64,000 bases of DNA from Psettodes erumei. Its lineage: Eukaryota; Chordata; Actinopteri; Pleuronectiformes; Psettodidae. Positions 24,636 to 35,330 of the stretch are shown here, piece by piece; position 1 is the first letter of the stretch, and each line of letters begins with the position of its first letter. The notes below the pieces were generated by a model. The model was not told the DNA's origin. It searched no databases and was given only the letters and a program-made list of their open reading frames with translations. A program made the position numbers and the translations under genes. The stretch is from the NCBI GenBank assembly GCA_016785225.1, contig JAFBJZ010000422.1:2348001-2412000 (forward strand), read 5' to 3'.

Positions 24636-27396
24636 CTACTCTCTGGAGTTCCATAGACTGATGACAGTACGGATGCTATGAGAAAAGAAGAAAAATTATT
24701 AGGATAACTGAAATTACAGAATTCTCACCAGGCCCAATATATAGTATAGACAAGAGAATTGCAATGATTTGACAATCAATAAGAAAACTAAGTCTTAAAT
24801 TATTAACTTTGTTTTGTCTCCACACAGGATATGAGTTCCAATAATGGGGTTACATGAGCTTGTTTGCCCCTGCAAAAAAAAACTGGCAGCCACACATTGA
24901 TCAGGTCTTACCTCTTCCCACTTTTCAAAAGGTCAAAGGCCACATTGATTTGATCCAGCGGCAGCTTGTGGGTTATAAACTCATCCAGCTTCAGCTCACT
25001 GTTCATGTATTTGTCCACCAGTTTGGGCACATCCTGCACGCTCTTCCAACCTTTAGAGAAGGATATGGAAACTCATGAAGTACAAAATACAGGACATTAA
25101 TGAGCTGCTGCAATGTCCCATTTTTTGTTTCATTTCCATTTTGATACTTCAGTCAGAGATATTATCAAATCTTTAATGTTCAGTCCAAACCAGATGTTGT
25201 CATACTGGTGGGCCTACTTTCATTTATTTATTTACGGCTTTCTGTGTAACACAAACAGAGAGTTTGTGTTACACAGAAAGCCCTAGTCCAAACCCTAACT
25301 TGTTTTTTAAATTCACCTCCAAAATACGTCCCCTTCAGTGTGCGTCCCATCAGGAGCTTTTCGACCTTGACACTCATTGCTTCTGACTCTGTCCAACCAG
25401 CAATCACACAGGTGCCCCAGGCATCAGCTGTAGACTCAAGTGCAGCAGTCTAGGATAATTAATGCAGTCTTTAAAATACATTTACATATTCACAGACTGT
25501 TGAAAGTAGAATCTGAACCACCAATAAATCCGTGTAACTGTCCCGCGCCCACCATGACAGCTGGATTTCCAACACACTCCAGAGCATAGTCAACCCCTCC
25601 ATTTGTCATCTCTGTCAGAACCTCCTGGATGGGCTTGCGATGATCGCTGGGGTTGACACAGTCATTGGCTCCGAACTCTGCGGCTTTCGCAAACTTGTCA
25701 GGATTGATGTCAACTCCGATGATCTGTTTTGCCCCAGCAACCTGGCAGCCCATGACGGCGGCCAGTCCAACAGCTCCAAGCCCGAAGACAGCACACGAGG
25801 AATCTTTTTCAACCTGGATGTGCACAGAGTTGGAGTCATCATAAACACTGTTAACACTGTTAATTGTACATGTTATTGTTTATTGTTTTTTATTTGACTT
25901 TTATTGTCCCATTTTATTCTTAAGAAAGGAACTTATTTTTAACCTATTACATTCATGTATAGTGTGTTTCTCATGGTATGTACTGATACCTAGTGGGGAA
26001 AACAAATAGCTACTGTCCTACTGGTCCACATCAGATGTGGTGAGAATTTAAGAGAAGTTTTGATTTCAGTGCAAGTGAAGAGCAGATCTGCATCCTCTTA
26101 CCTTGCCTGCATTAACAGCTGCACCATAGCCAGTGGAGACACCGCAACCTAGCAGACAAACTTTGTCCAGCGGTGCATCGTGTCTTATCTTTGTGAGTGA
26201 GGTGTCGGGGACCACGGTGTACTGGGAGAAAGAACTGACACCAAGGAACTGGAACACCTGCTGCCCCTTGTAGGATATCCTGCTTGTGCCATCAGCCAAA
26301 ACACCTGCTTGTGTATTTGCCCTGAAAGCCACAAAAAAAACAGTGTGTATAAGTGTAAAAGCAATACAGCAAAGGTGTGTGTCCGTGTTTAAATGTGCAG
26401 CAATGAAATCACCAGTTCTTCCTGCAGTGATTTGTTTTAGGACTGTGACATCGTTCGCACTCCCCACACTGAGGCAGAAATAGAGGAATAACTTTATCCC
26501 CTGCAAACAATAAAAAGAAAAATGCTTGAGTCTGAGTTATGCATAAAAAAGGAGAAATGAATCCAGCCAAATGTCAACATGTAATCTGTGCAATTCACCC
26601 GGGCAGAATTTGGTGACTCCTGGACCAACACTCTCAACGACTCCTGCTCCCTCGTGGCCAAGAACTAACGGGAATGGCCTAAACTTCATCCCGTTTCCAC
26701 GCCCATACAGGGTTTCCAGGTCTGTGTGGCACACTCCCGTGGCAACGATCTGCACAGACAGAGTGCTTATGTTCTAGTGACAGTTTTAGGAAGTGTAAAA
26801 GATGCAACAGGAAACAGGCGACTATAGAGGAAGTATTCAGTTTCCTGTCAACATTTATTACCTGTCTAAAGTGAAAACTGTAATTTATACCTACTTAAGT
26901 TGATCCTTGTCCTTAATATTGGAAACATTTGTCACTGAGAGAATTCAGCATTATACTACGGTTTCTACGACACTTAAATCTGATATAATGTAACACCATC
27001 AACACAATTGCGAGTAATTACCACTGAGAAATCAATCTGGTAATGTAATCTGGTATGCAGCTCTTCAAGAGTGCTTACACATAGAGCATAATGAATATGC
27101 TCCTGCCAAAAGATGCAGCCAAATTTTGCAGAAGCGACCGACCTTAATGCGGACTTCATGGGCCTTGGGTGGGGCCACTTCCACATCTTCAAGGACAAGA
27201 GGCTTGCCAGGTTCCCAGGCGAGAGCTGCCTTGCACTTAATGACCTGAGAGAGAGAGAGAGAGAGAATGAGCTCCTCCTGCCCCCGCCAGCTGTCAGAAT
27301 GAACAGCTGGAGTAAAGCTGGACCAAAGCAATATAGATATATAATACAATGCAGTGATTCGTTTTTTTTCTTCCCTACCTGACCTGCTGTTGACAT
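24636..27396 (-). CDS. Class I-like alcohol dehydrogenase (adh8-like), nine coding exons, 383 aa
   Basis: A cytosolic zinc- and NAD-dependent alcohol dehydrogenase, spliced by eye with GT-AG sites. Exons on the minus strand are 27396-27379, 27244-27143, 26749-26599, 26321... preceded by 26487-26400 region as exon 4 (88 nt), then 26321-26102, 25813-25553, 25449-25317, 25050-24912 and 24675-24636. All join in frame. Catalytic zinc ligands are Cys47, His72 and Cys179. Structural zinc cysteines are 102, 105, 108 and 116. The NAD fold has Gly204-x-Gly206-x-x-Gly209 and Asp228. Trp120 replaces the class III arginine, and the DPE glutathione motif is absent, so glutathione-formaldehyde activity is unlikely; ethanol or retinol-type alcohols are inferred substrates. 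The loop before His72 is three residues longer than in adh5. The C-terminus runs on to LWNSRE, slightly past the usual end. A Trp at this site matches what I recall of fish Adh8, hence the name; the exact orthologue is unsure. Confidence 0.93.
25236..25282. repeat. Perfect 21-bp inverted repeat in intron 7 of the minus-strand ADH gene
   Basis: Arms 25236-25256 and 25262-25282 are perfect reverse complements separated by the five bases AGAGA. The flanking bases do not pair, so the stem is exactly 21 bp. It lies between exons 7 and 8. It may be the remnant of an insertion or a local inverted duplication; it is shorter than a normal pre-miRNA hairpin. Confidence 0.9.
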
Positions 27397-28007
27397 TGTT
27401 GAATGATGTTTGCGGATTACGTTTTCCTGCAGTTGAACAAACAACAGTATATTATTTACACTGCGTACATTACCAAGTCACGGAGACGTTACTTTTACAT
27501 TACGCGCCATTAAATGCCAACCTTTGAACCTGTGCTGTCGTACTGACCGAGTCTGATATGTACTGTATATATGGACGATCTAATCGAACCTGTTGCTTTA
27601 AATATGAACCGTCGGCAGAGTTGTGGACACACGACACTTCGCGACACTAGCGAACGACTTTACGGCAGTCTTCCGTCACACGTGTTGTCGTCGCATGGAA
27701 GTCCCTCGGAGTAAATAGCCGCTGCTAGCCGAACACGTTCGTGAGTGTTTTATTTGTTTTAACTGTGTGTACAAAAATCGTTAGGAAGTGATTGCGTAAC
27801 GTGTTTGTGTATCGGGGTTGTGTTGGTAATCGCGGGAGCATATTTGTAGCGCGGATGACTGAAATGAGCTTGTTAGCGTGTTAGCAAACAACTTGTGTAG
27901 TGCTGCTAAATCCGCAGAGTGTGGCTGCGTGCTGCGCCTCACCGACCGCTATTGTTTTAAACTTGACTTTGTTTGGGTTTTTTGTCACAGGTGAGTTTGA
28001 AGCGAAA
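27397..28007. promoter_or_regulatory. Shared head-to-head promoter interval of the ADH gene and gar1
   Basis: The two start codons face apart with 611 bases between them, so both promoters must lie here or overlap the first exons. On the minus side a TATATA stretch sits near 27566-27571, about 170 bases upstream of the ADH start, a plausible TATA box. On the gar1 side the CpG-rich part (27600-27750) contains the E-box at 27679-27684. A GTGAGT donor at 27741 and a pyrimidine-preceded CACAG acceptor ending at 27990 suggest a 5'-UTR intron in gar1, with ATG 17 bases into the next exon. Transcription start sites are not visible. Confidence 0.55.
27679..27684. promoter_or_regulatory. E-box CACGTG upstream of gar1
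   Basis: A canonical palindromic CACGTG, the preferred site of MYC/MAX and USF, lies 62 bases upstream of the inferred gar1 5'-UTR donor. Ribosome-biogenesis genes are commonly MYC targets, so this placement makes sense; binding is inferred. Confidence 0.4.
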
Positions 28008-29588
28008 ATGTCTTTCAGAGGAGGAGGAGGACGCGGCGGTGGAAGAGGTGGAGGTTTTAACCGAGGCGGTGGAGGCAGAGGAGGGTTTGGTGGAGGCAGA
28101 GGTGGTGGAGGATTTGGACGAGGCGGGGGCAGAGGTGGTTTCAACAGACAGCAAGACTACGGTCCTCCAGAGCACGTTGTCGGTAAGGTCGTCAAATCAC
28201 AAAGCAGCGAGTCCCTTTGCTTTTCGACGGGGCACATTCAGAGCGATCAATAGCTTGTTAATGTCCAAAACAGGCAGTCAGCCAAAGGATGGGCTGTTGG
28301 CTACTCATGCTCCAAATTATCATTATTATTATTCCATTGGCCTTTTAAAATCGGTCGATAGCAAGCTTTTCACTGTCACTGACTGCACTGTGGGCGTACC
28401 CTTGAGCAAACGCTGCAGAGTTGCAGATTAATGCGTTTTTGTCATTATTGCTATGTTTTATACAACTGACTGTGTTTCAATGTCCTTCCACTCTGCAGCA
28501 GTGGGAGAGTTCATGCATCCATGCGAGGATGACATTGTGTGTAAGTGCACAACGGAGGAAAACAAAGTTCCCTACTTCAATGCCCCAGTCTATTTGGAAA
28601 ACAAGGAGCAGATTGGCAAAGTGGATGAGATATTTGGCCAGCTGAGGGACTTTGTATCCTTTCTGTGGCTCTTTTTTCAGTCTCTGGGCATCTGGAAAAA
28701 AGGTGAACTTCAGGGAATTTAATGTCGTCATTCTTACTATGCCTGTTCATTCCTTAACCCGCTCTTTCAGTATTTTTCAGTCAAACTTTCTGACAATATG
28801 AAGGCATCTTCATTTAAGAAACTGCAGAAGGTAAAAGATTTCAATAGCATTTAACATTAATTTGCATGTGTAACAGCATTAAAGTGCTCCTGTGTAATAA
28901 ACCAAATGCAACTACTCTTAGTTTTATATAGATCCAATGAAGCTCCTCCCACTGCAGCGATTCCTCCCCAGGCCGCCAGGAGAGAAGGGGCCACCAAGAG
29001 GAGGCCGTGGTGGGGGTCGAGGTGGAGGAAGAGGGGGTGGACGTGGAGGTGAGGCATCTGATGTTACAGTTTAATTTGAGTTGATCCTGCCTCCTTTTGT
29101 TGATGAATGCATAATGAAGGAAGCTAAGGAAGCTTGTGACCTGTTTGTATGTGATCAATATGTTCCTGAAAAAGATCGGAACAAAACGCAGGCAGAGTTT
29201 TTCCCCATTTTGGCTCTTATGCTTATGTCAGTCATAGTTGCTGTGGATTTAGAGCGAGGATGACAACCTGTGGGGCAGGTAGCTAATATCCTCTAAATAA
29301 AACTTAGAGTATGGCTTGGAAGAGTGGTTTAATGAATTGTGTTTTGCTTTTGTTTTCAGGTGGATTTCGAGGTGGCAGGGGCGGTGGTGGCCGTGGTGGA
29401 TTTGGTGGACGCGGTGGAGGAGGTGGCTTTAGGGGAAGAGGTGGTGGTGGCGGGCGTGGATTTAGAGGTAGGTTGATTTTGCATACTCCAAAATTTGTTG
29501 TTGTCTTTACTGTTTGGAAGATGACAGTGTTGTCATGGAGTTTCATTATGATGCTTGCTGTTTTTGTTAACTTGCAGGTGGGAGATGA
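28008..29588 (+). CDS. gar1: GAR1, H/ACA ribonucleoprotein subunit, six coding exons, 211 aa
   Basis: A nucleolar core protein of H/ACA snoRNPs, which pseudouridylate rRNA and snRNA and also stabilise telomerase RNA; it binds the Cbf5/dyskerin pseudouridine synthase. Exons are 28008-28182, 28499-28653, 28771-28830, 28922-29048, 29360-29467 and 29578-29588, all with GT-AG borders and matching phases. Residues 1-47 form a Gly/Arg-rich RGG domain. The conserved core (about 52-145) includes EDDIVCKCTT, VPYFNAPVYLENKEQIGKVD and IFGQLRDFYFSVKLSDNM. The C-terminal tail (about 155-211) is again RGG-rich with FRG/FGG units. Length is close to the human protein (217 aa). The start was chosen by the MSFRGGG signature and AAAATG context. 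It is head-to-head with the ADH gene and tandem with adh5. Intron 4 may host a structured RNA. Confidence 0.97.
29087..29195 (+). ncRNA. Possible structured or C/D-box-like RNA in gar1 intron 4
   Basis: Within the 311-base intron, TGATGAA (29101-29107, box C-like) and CTGA (29166-29169, box D) are 58 bases apart. They are bracketed by CTTTT (29094-29098) and AAAAG (29170-29174), which can form a 5-bp terminal stem. Alternatively CTGCCT (29087-29092) pairs with AGGCAG (29190-29195), and TTTTGTT (29095-29101) with AACAAAA (29180-29186), giving a larger 13-bp stem. Box C has T where a purine is preferred. Intron-encoded snoRNAs are common in ribosome-biogenesis genes, but no known snoRNA was recognised. 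Confidence 0.2.
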
Positions 29589-30053
29589 TCCAACAGTGAT
29601 GGTCTGGTGTGAGCTCGTCACTGTCTACATCTCCAACAAATAGAGCTGCGGTCCAAGCCAGTGCCAAGCCTGTTGGACTCAGATTATGGACATTGCCTCT
29701 ATTTGTAGAACTTGAGTGGATCCTCTTATTTTGTTTTATTTTCGTATCAGTTTTCAAGGTGCGATGAATCTTGATCTTTATTGAAAAGGTGTAACATAGC
29801 GGGACCTTTTTAGCCTGTTACCAAGGGTTACCTTTGTAAACAGCCATAATATTATCCTGTGCTGACTGTGTGAAAGTGTTTTGATTGAAATTTCAGGAGA
29901 CGCATCCACAAACTTTCATATATTACGTTTGTCACATGTGTGACCAATGTGTAGGAAATCAGACTTAATTCAGTGTAAGTTGAAACATTTTAATCCTTGT
30001 AATGTTGTAAAATCTTGAAAGCAAATGTTGTCATGTTTTTGTTAAAGGCCTTG

Positions 30054-30059
30054 ATTAAA
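30054..30059 (+). terminator. Probable gar1 poly(A) signal ATTAAA
   Basis: ATTAAA lies about 470 bases past the gar1 stop, followed by a T/G-rich stretch at about 30075-30095. It is the common variant of AATAAA. The intervening 29589-30053 is read as 3' UTR. Confidence 0.5.
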
Positions 30060-30420
30060 AGGTGCTTTGCAACTGTATGTCTTTTTATATTTTCAGGTTG
30101 TAGACTGTCTTTATTCAAAAAAGATATAAAATTATTTCAGTTCAGAGTATCTGTTTTGCAACAGATTAATCCATAATTAAATTAACCAGTAGCTGCAGTT
30201 TTAGTCTCACAAATTCAGCCTACCTTTAATACGTTAAGTACATTTACCAGATTATTGTTACTTTAAGTTACAATTTTCAGCTGTCATATTCAGATGATGG
30301 TTGTTACATCCGCTACATATAAAACAAGAGTATTATTGAATATTTTTTAACGAAACTGAACGTGTTAACCTGTTGCTCTCTGTGTTCATGAATGAATGAA
30401 GTAACACGCTCTGTATCCGC

Positions 30421-30527
30421 CGTGTTTGCGTCACGCGTACCGTGCGCATCCTGCTCTCTGATTGGTCCGTACGTTGACTCCTTTACGGCTGAGCGCCGCC
30501 CCGCCGTCTCGTGCTGAACGGAAGAAC
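30421..30527 (+). promoter_or_regulatory. adh5 promoter and 5' UTR
   Basis: CpG-rich sequence immediately before the adh5 start. It has a CRE-like TGCGTCAC at 30427-30434 and an inverted CCAAT box (ATTGG) at 30461-30465, and no TATA box. This fits the housekeeping expression known for class III ADH. The start codon context is GAACATGG. Confidence 0.5.
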
Positions 30528-33500
30528 ATGGAGACAGCTGGGAAAGTAAGTGCATTTCCAACAAAATGCGAAAGAATTTTTTGAAATGCAGTATCTCCTC
30601 ATACGTGTGCTGTTAAGGTGGCTCCATGTCCACCTGTAACTTAAGTAAAAAAACTTCAAGGTTCTTTTCGCCAACCTACACGCGTTCACGTTGAATGAAA
30701 AGCACAAAGAATCAGGGTTGAATGAGTTAGCAGGGATCCGTGGTCAGGCGGTCGCAGCTGGTACTTGCAAGTTGTGCGTGACCCAGCGAAGTCTGACGTT
30801 AACAAAGCGATTACAGCACATGGGAGCAGTTTCAGTGAACTGCTGCCACGTAACGCTCATTTAGCATGAAAAATACGAGACACGAGAGAAATCGATGCAA
30901 AGCTACACTCGACGCAGAAAGTTAACGGTGTTTCCAGTGGGACAAAAATGCAATTCTTGCATATGCCTGGGTGCAGTCCCGGGCTAACTACACTGTGCAA
31001 CTAGCAGTTACTCATTTGACTGTAGCAGCATTGTATGGAAAACATAATACTCTCTTCTCTTAGGTGATCAAGTGCAAGGCAGCTGTTGCCTGGGAACCTG
31101 GGAAGCCTCTCTCCATTGAAGAGGTGGAGGTGGCACCACCCAAGGCCGGCGAAGTCCGCATCAAGGTAAAGCAAACCACCGCCTGCCTGACTGATTTGGA
31201 AGTCCAGCTCAGTGCGGGGGTCTTTTTAGATTCTTTTTCAGGACTTATCAGGATGAGAAGTAGAAAAATTATGGCAGGAATTATGTCACACCTTTTACAT
31301 CCAAGCAACTGTGTCTGACTTAAACCTAAAAAAACACTTTACCTCTCAGGTCTTTGCCACAGGGGTGTGTCATACAGATGCCTACACCCTGAGCGGCAGT
31401 GACCCCGAGGGCCTTTTCCCTGTCATCCTGGGTCATGAGGGAGCCGGGACAGTTGAGAGCGTCGGTGAGGGTGTCACCAAATTCAAGCCAGGTATGGAGG
31501 CACTAGTCAAAATACTGAAAATTGTTTTTGCAATGTTACAAATAGGAATGTGTATGATTTTAATTATTGAAAAACAATTCTCTTTGACAAAGGTGATACC
31601 GTCATCCCGTTGTATGTGCCACAGTGTGGTGAATGCAAATTCTGCAAAAATCCCAAGACCAACCTTTGCCAGAAAATAAGGTGACAATTTCACACTAATG
31701 TATACAACCTTGAGTTGGTGAATGCTGCCTTTTTTCAGCTGATAAGACTGAAAATTTAAAAAAAAAAAAATTCTCTGTGACAGAACCTGAACCTGTGTAG
31801 TTCACAGCCTCAGGTACCTCACCCCAGGGCAACCAAATCAAAGCTCAGTCAGACATCTGTCTGAGCCTCTGCTTGCCCTGCACTGAGGTCGAAAGCATTT
31901 CATCATACGCATATGAAGTGAAACTTTGTTTTCCCTGTGCGTCCACCCTGCAGAGTAACCCAGGGCCAGGGTCTACTCCCTGACAAGACCTCGCGCTTCA
32001 CCTGCAAGGGAAAACAAGTGTTTCACTTCATGGGCACCAGCACCTTCTCAGAGTACACCGTGGTGGCCGACATCTCTCTGGCCAAGGTGAACGAGAACGC
32101 TCCCCTGGATAAAGTGTGCCTGCTCGGATGTGGCATTTCAACAGGTTACGGTGCTGTTCTTAACACCGCCAAGGTGGGTATCACATGCTGTTGGTCGTCC
32201 AACAAAAATCCAAACATTTGTCGATTCATTTTTATTCTGCAAAGCAGGATAGTCAAGACTGGAAAATTGCATTATTGTTTAAAGCTCTTTCTGCACAACA
32301 TGTTTGTCAGAAAGTCCAGCCTCAAGGGACCAATGAAAAGAGATGCAGATTTTGTCAGTGTTTCCAGGTCGCACTCTGAAGTGGGTCACCCATGTTAATC
32401 ATGCAGATTTCGCATGAATATGAATTGTTGCCAGGGGCTCATTTTCCAAGGTGGAAACAGACAATAATTCACAAACACATTTAAAAGCAACATTTCAGAA
32501 ATGTAAGTGGTGTCTGCAGAGAAAGAATGATGTTTGTTTCCAAGTTTTTGTCACCTCTTTAATCCCTGGTACATGCATTAACAATATAAATTAATTGTTG
32601 TCTAATGCCGTACTACATGGAAGAAAAGCCAGCTCTGTTATGTGATAATAAATGTGATAAGGCCACATCAGCAAAAACACATTTCAAACTCATACATATA
32701 TTTTCAAAATGATTTTGTAATACTAGAATCCTCACATTGCTATTCTCCATCATGCACAATCAGGTTGAGCCCGGTTCTACGTGTGCCGTGTTTGGCCTCG
32801 GAGCTGTTGGCTTGGCTGTTATTATGGGCTGCAAGGTCGCCGGGGCGACCAGGATCATTGGCGTGGACCTCAACCCTGCAAAGTTTGAGAAAGCCAAGGA
32901 GTTCGGAGCCACTGAGTTCCTGAACCCTAAAGACCACAGCAAGCCCATACAGGAGGTTTTGGTGGAGAAGACTGACGGCGGGGTTGACTATTCCTTTGAA
33001 TGCATTGGCAATGTGCAAATCATGGTGAGACATGCAGCATATTACACAGATACAGCAGTAAACGGCATGGAAAGCACTGTGATAGTGTTGGCATATCATC
33101 TTATTCGGGCTGTTGGAGCCAGTGCTGATACGCACTGTGTTCATTGTTGACGACAGGTGGCACAAGCAGCATGTAAAAAAAACCTGTTCATAAGTTGGCA
33201 GTGCATGGAACCCAGAAAATGACCAGTCCGCTATTTTAGAGAGCCGCTCTGGAGGCATGCCACAAAGGATGGGGTGAAAGTGTCATCATCGGAGTAGCCG
33301 GAGCTGGACAGGAGATCTCAACCAGACCGTTCCAGCTGGTGACAGGCCGAGTGTGGAGGGGAACAGCCTTTGGAGGTCAGTGACCGTGTTCGAGCATTTC
33401 TGGTTCTAAAGGGCTCAGTGTGGTCTGGCAGCCATTCCACATTTCAGCAAGTTCAAACCCTTTTGCATATTTTAATCAGGCAGCTCCAGACTGAAGTAAA

Positions 33501-34206
33501 GTCAGTGGGCACTTGGGCTTTTTGAGCATTTGCTTTTTTAAGACTTAAGTTGTTTTTTTTATGAGTTGAAACTGGAGCTAAAAATTTTCTCTTAACAGTT
33601 TAACACAAAGAAAGAAAAATGACTTCGTAATGAAAATATGAGAATATGTAGTGGTACTTTATTAGGCTTGAGGTGGTCATCAAACAACTGTAGAAGGCAA
33701 AAGCTGTTTTTACACATTCAGGTTCAGCATATACATGGAACAAATGAGTTATCGTCATTTTAGTTCTGTCCAGTAAAGCTGACCAACTATTTATATAATT
33801 TTCCGGGAAATAAGTGCTTTGCCTGAGGCCTTTTGGTGCTCCATTAGTATTACTCATACCGTTTAGTTTTGGCTGGAATGAAAATTACAGTTTTCATATT
33901 CACCCCTAGGGTGGAAGAGTGTGGAGAGTGTTCCCAAACTGGTGGAAGACTACATGAATAAGAAGCTGAAGGTGGATGAGTTTGTCACCCACACCCTTCC
34001 CTTTCAGCAAATCAATGAGGGTTTTGACCTCATGCATGCTGGAAAGAGGTGAGAGAAACGGCTCATTTACACAGTCAGTGCACATTAGTATCACTGCTCT
34101 TAAAATAGAGTTTTGTTTTTTTTAAAGCACACACACTTCATTATTTTGCAGCCTATCACATCATCTTCTTTCTCATTGCAGTATCCGCACAGTGCTGACC
34201 TTCTGA
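30528..34206 (+). CDS. adh5: Class III alcohol dehydrogenase / S-(hydroxymethyl)glutathione dehydrogenase, nine coding exons, 376 aa
   Basis: A cytosolic zinc enzyme that oxidises S-hydroxymethylglutathione (formaldehyde detoxification) and reduces S-nitrosoglutathione, using NAD(H). Exons are 30528-30545, 31064-31165, 31350-31491, 31593-31680, 31954-32173, 32764-33024, 33240-33375, 33910-34048 and 34182-34206, all GT-AG and in phase. Catalytic zinc ligands are Cys47, His69 and Cys176. Structural cysteines are 99, 102, 105 and 113. The NAD fold has Gly201-x-Gly203-x-x-Gly206 and Asp225. The class III markers Asp58/Glu60 (SDPEG) and Arg117 (QKIR) are present, which separates it from the neighbouring minus-strand ADH. 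Human ADH5 is 374 aa. Exon sizes and phases equal those of that paralogue except in exons 3, 7 and 9. No damage is seen. Confidence 0.98.
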
Positions 34207-34362
34207 AGTGCCTCTGACATTGACATCCTTCACATCAAGCCCTCAAACAATCTCCCTCCGTAGTTGCAGCCTTAATGTATTTCTCTGCGCTTGTTTGACA
34301 TAACTTTGAGTATTAGAACATGATTTTTATAAGCAGCAGAATACCTCTTTAAAACAAAACTC

Positions 34363-34368
34363 ATTAAA
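34363..34368 (+). terminator. Probable adh5 poly(A) signal ATTAAA
   Basis: Located about 157 bases after the stop, with a TGTGTTTTTT element about 25 bases downstream. It implies a short 3' UTR. Confidence 0.5.
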
Positions 34369-34389
34369 ATAATTTCAAATGCATTTATT

Positions 34390-35190
34390 CTGTGTTTTTT
34401 CCCTGTATAAGAAAGCATTACAAGTATGAGACCACCATAGAAGATATTATTATCATCATATTTTCATGTAAACCTGTAAAGTTTAAGGGTTCAAAAAAAC
34501 TTAACCTTGTCATGTGTAATGAATAAGTGTACTCTTTCTTGGGCTGCAATCAGTTTTAAGCAAATTTGGGGCATTAACCAAACAGGTGAGATTTCTTTAA
34601 GGAGTATCCCTTCCTTTGAAGCAGGACTTTAGATGAGAGGCTCATTCAAGTAACTCAACTTGCAGCGAGTGTTATAAATAAGGCTGTGCCTTATTCATGT
34701 TTCCAGCAGATCATTGCTTACTGAAAAGCATTGTGATCGTGGGAAAATGGCATCAAGTCATGGCTACACTAAAGGCTTCTAAGTATGCAGTGAAAAATTC
34801 TTTATTAAAATACAGCTTGTCCTGTGTGGTCACCTTACCTCTGACCAATGCATTATCATTTAAAAATATATATTTTTCTTCATCCCTATTGACCACCCGA
34901 TAATGTGCATGATTTGTTAGTTGTTAATCACAAAAGTGAGTTCAGGTGTGATCAGAAGTATTGTGAAATATATTCTTATCACTTCAAATTTGGGGATTAA
35001 AAAAAATAATCAGTTTGTGCTGGATGAGGTATCAGCGATCAACAGATAAAAAGCCGCTTATATGTTAATTAAGTGATGATGGTGATTAATGAATACAATT
35101 ATCTGAACGGAGCCATGTTACACAATGCTGAGTTTTACTTATTTCTCACAACCTTGTGTAATTAATGGTCTGACCCTTTCACTTCTTCAG
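34390..35190. other. Intergenic between adh5 and eif4e, no gene seen
   Basis: AT-rich unique sequence. No exon, repeat family or RNA gene was recognised. METAP1, which lies between these genes in human, is not present here. Confidence 0.6.
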
Positions 35191-35330
35191 TAATTGGACA
35201 TCGTGTCCCACGCAACTTGGATCAACGTGCACTTCCGCGCATCCTCCTGCGCATGCGTCGCGGGGAGCACCAGCTGGCCCAATCAGCTATTTTAACGCAC
35301 GCCAAAAACAGTGATTGTGATTTCCAGAAG
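35191..35330 (+). promoter_or_regulatory. eif4e promoter and 5' UTR
   Basis: A CpG-rich interval continuing into intron 1 (to about 35720), so a CpG-island-type promoter is likely. TGCGCATGCG at 35248-35257 matches the palindromic core of NRF1 sites, and CCAAT occurs at 35279-35283. There is no clear TATA box. Both elements are typical of housekeeping promoters; use here is inferred. Confidence 0.5.

Noticed and set aside
27881..28144. Proline-rich open frame on the minus strand
   Set aside because: It is the antisense of the gar1 Gly/Arg repeat codons; the same applies to the minus frame at 29304-29621.
32740..33258. 172-codon minus-strand open frame
   Set aside because: It lies opposite adh5 exon 6, which is proven by domain and splice structure; the open antisense frame follows from the exon's codon composition.
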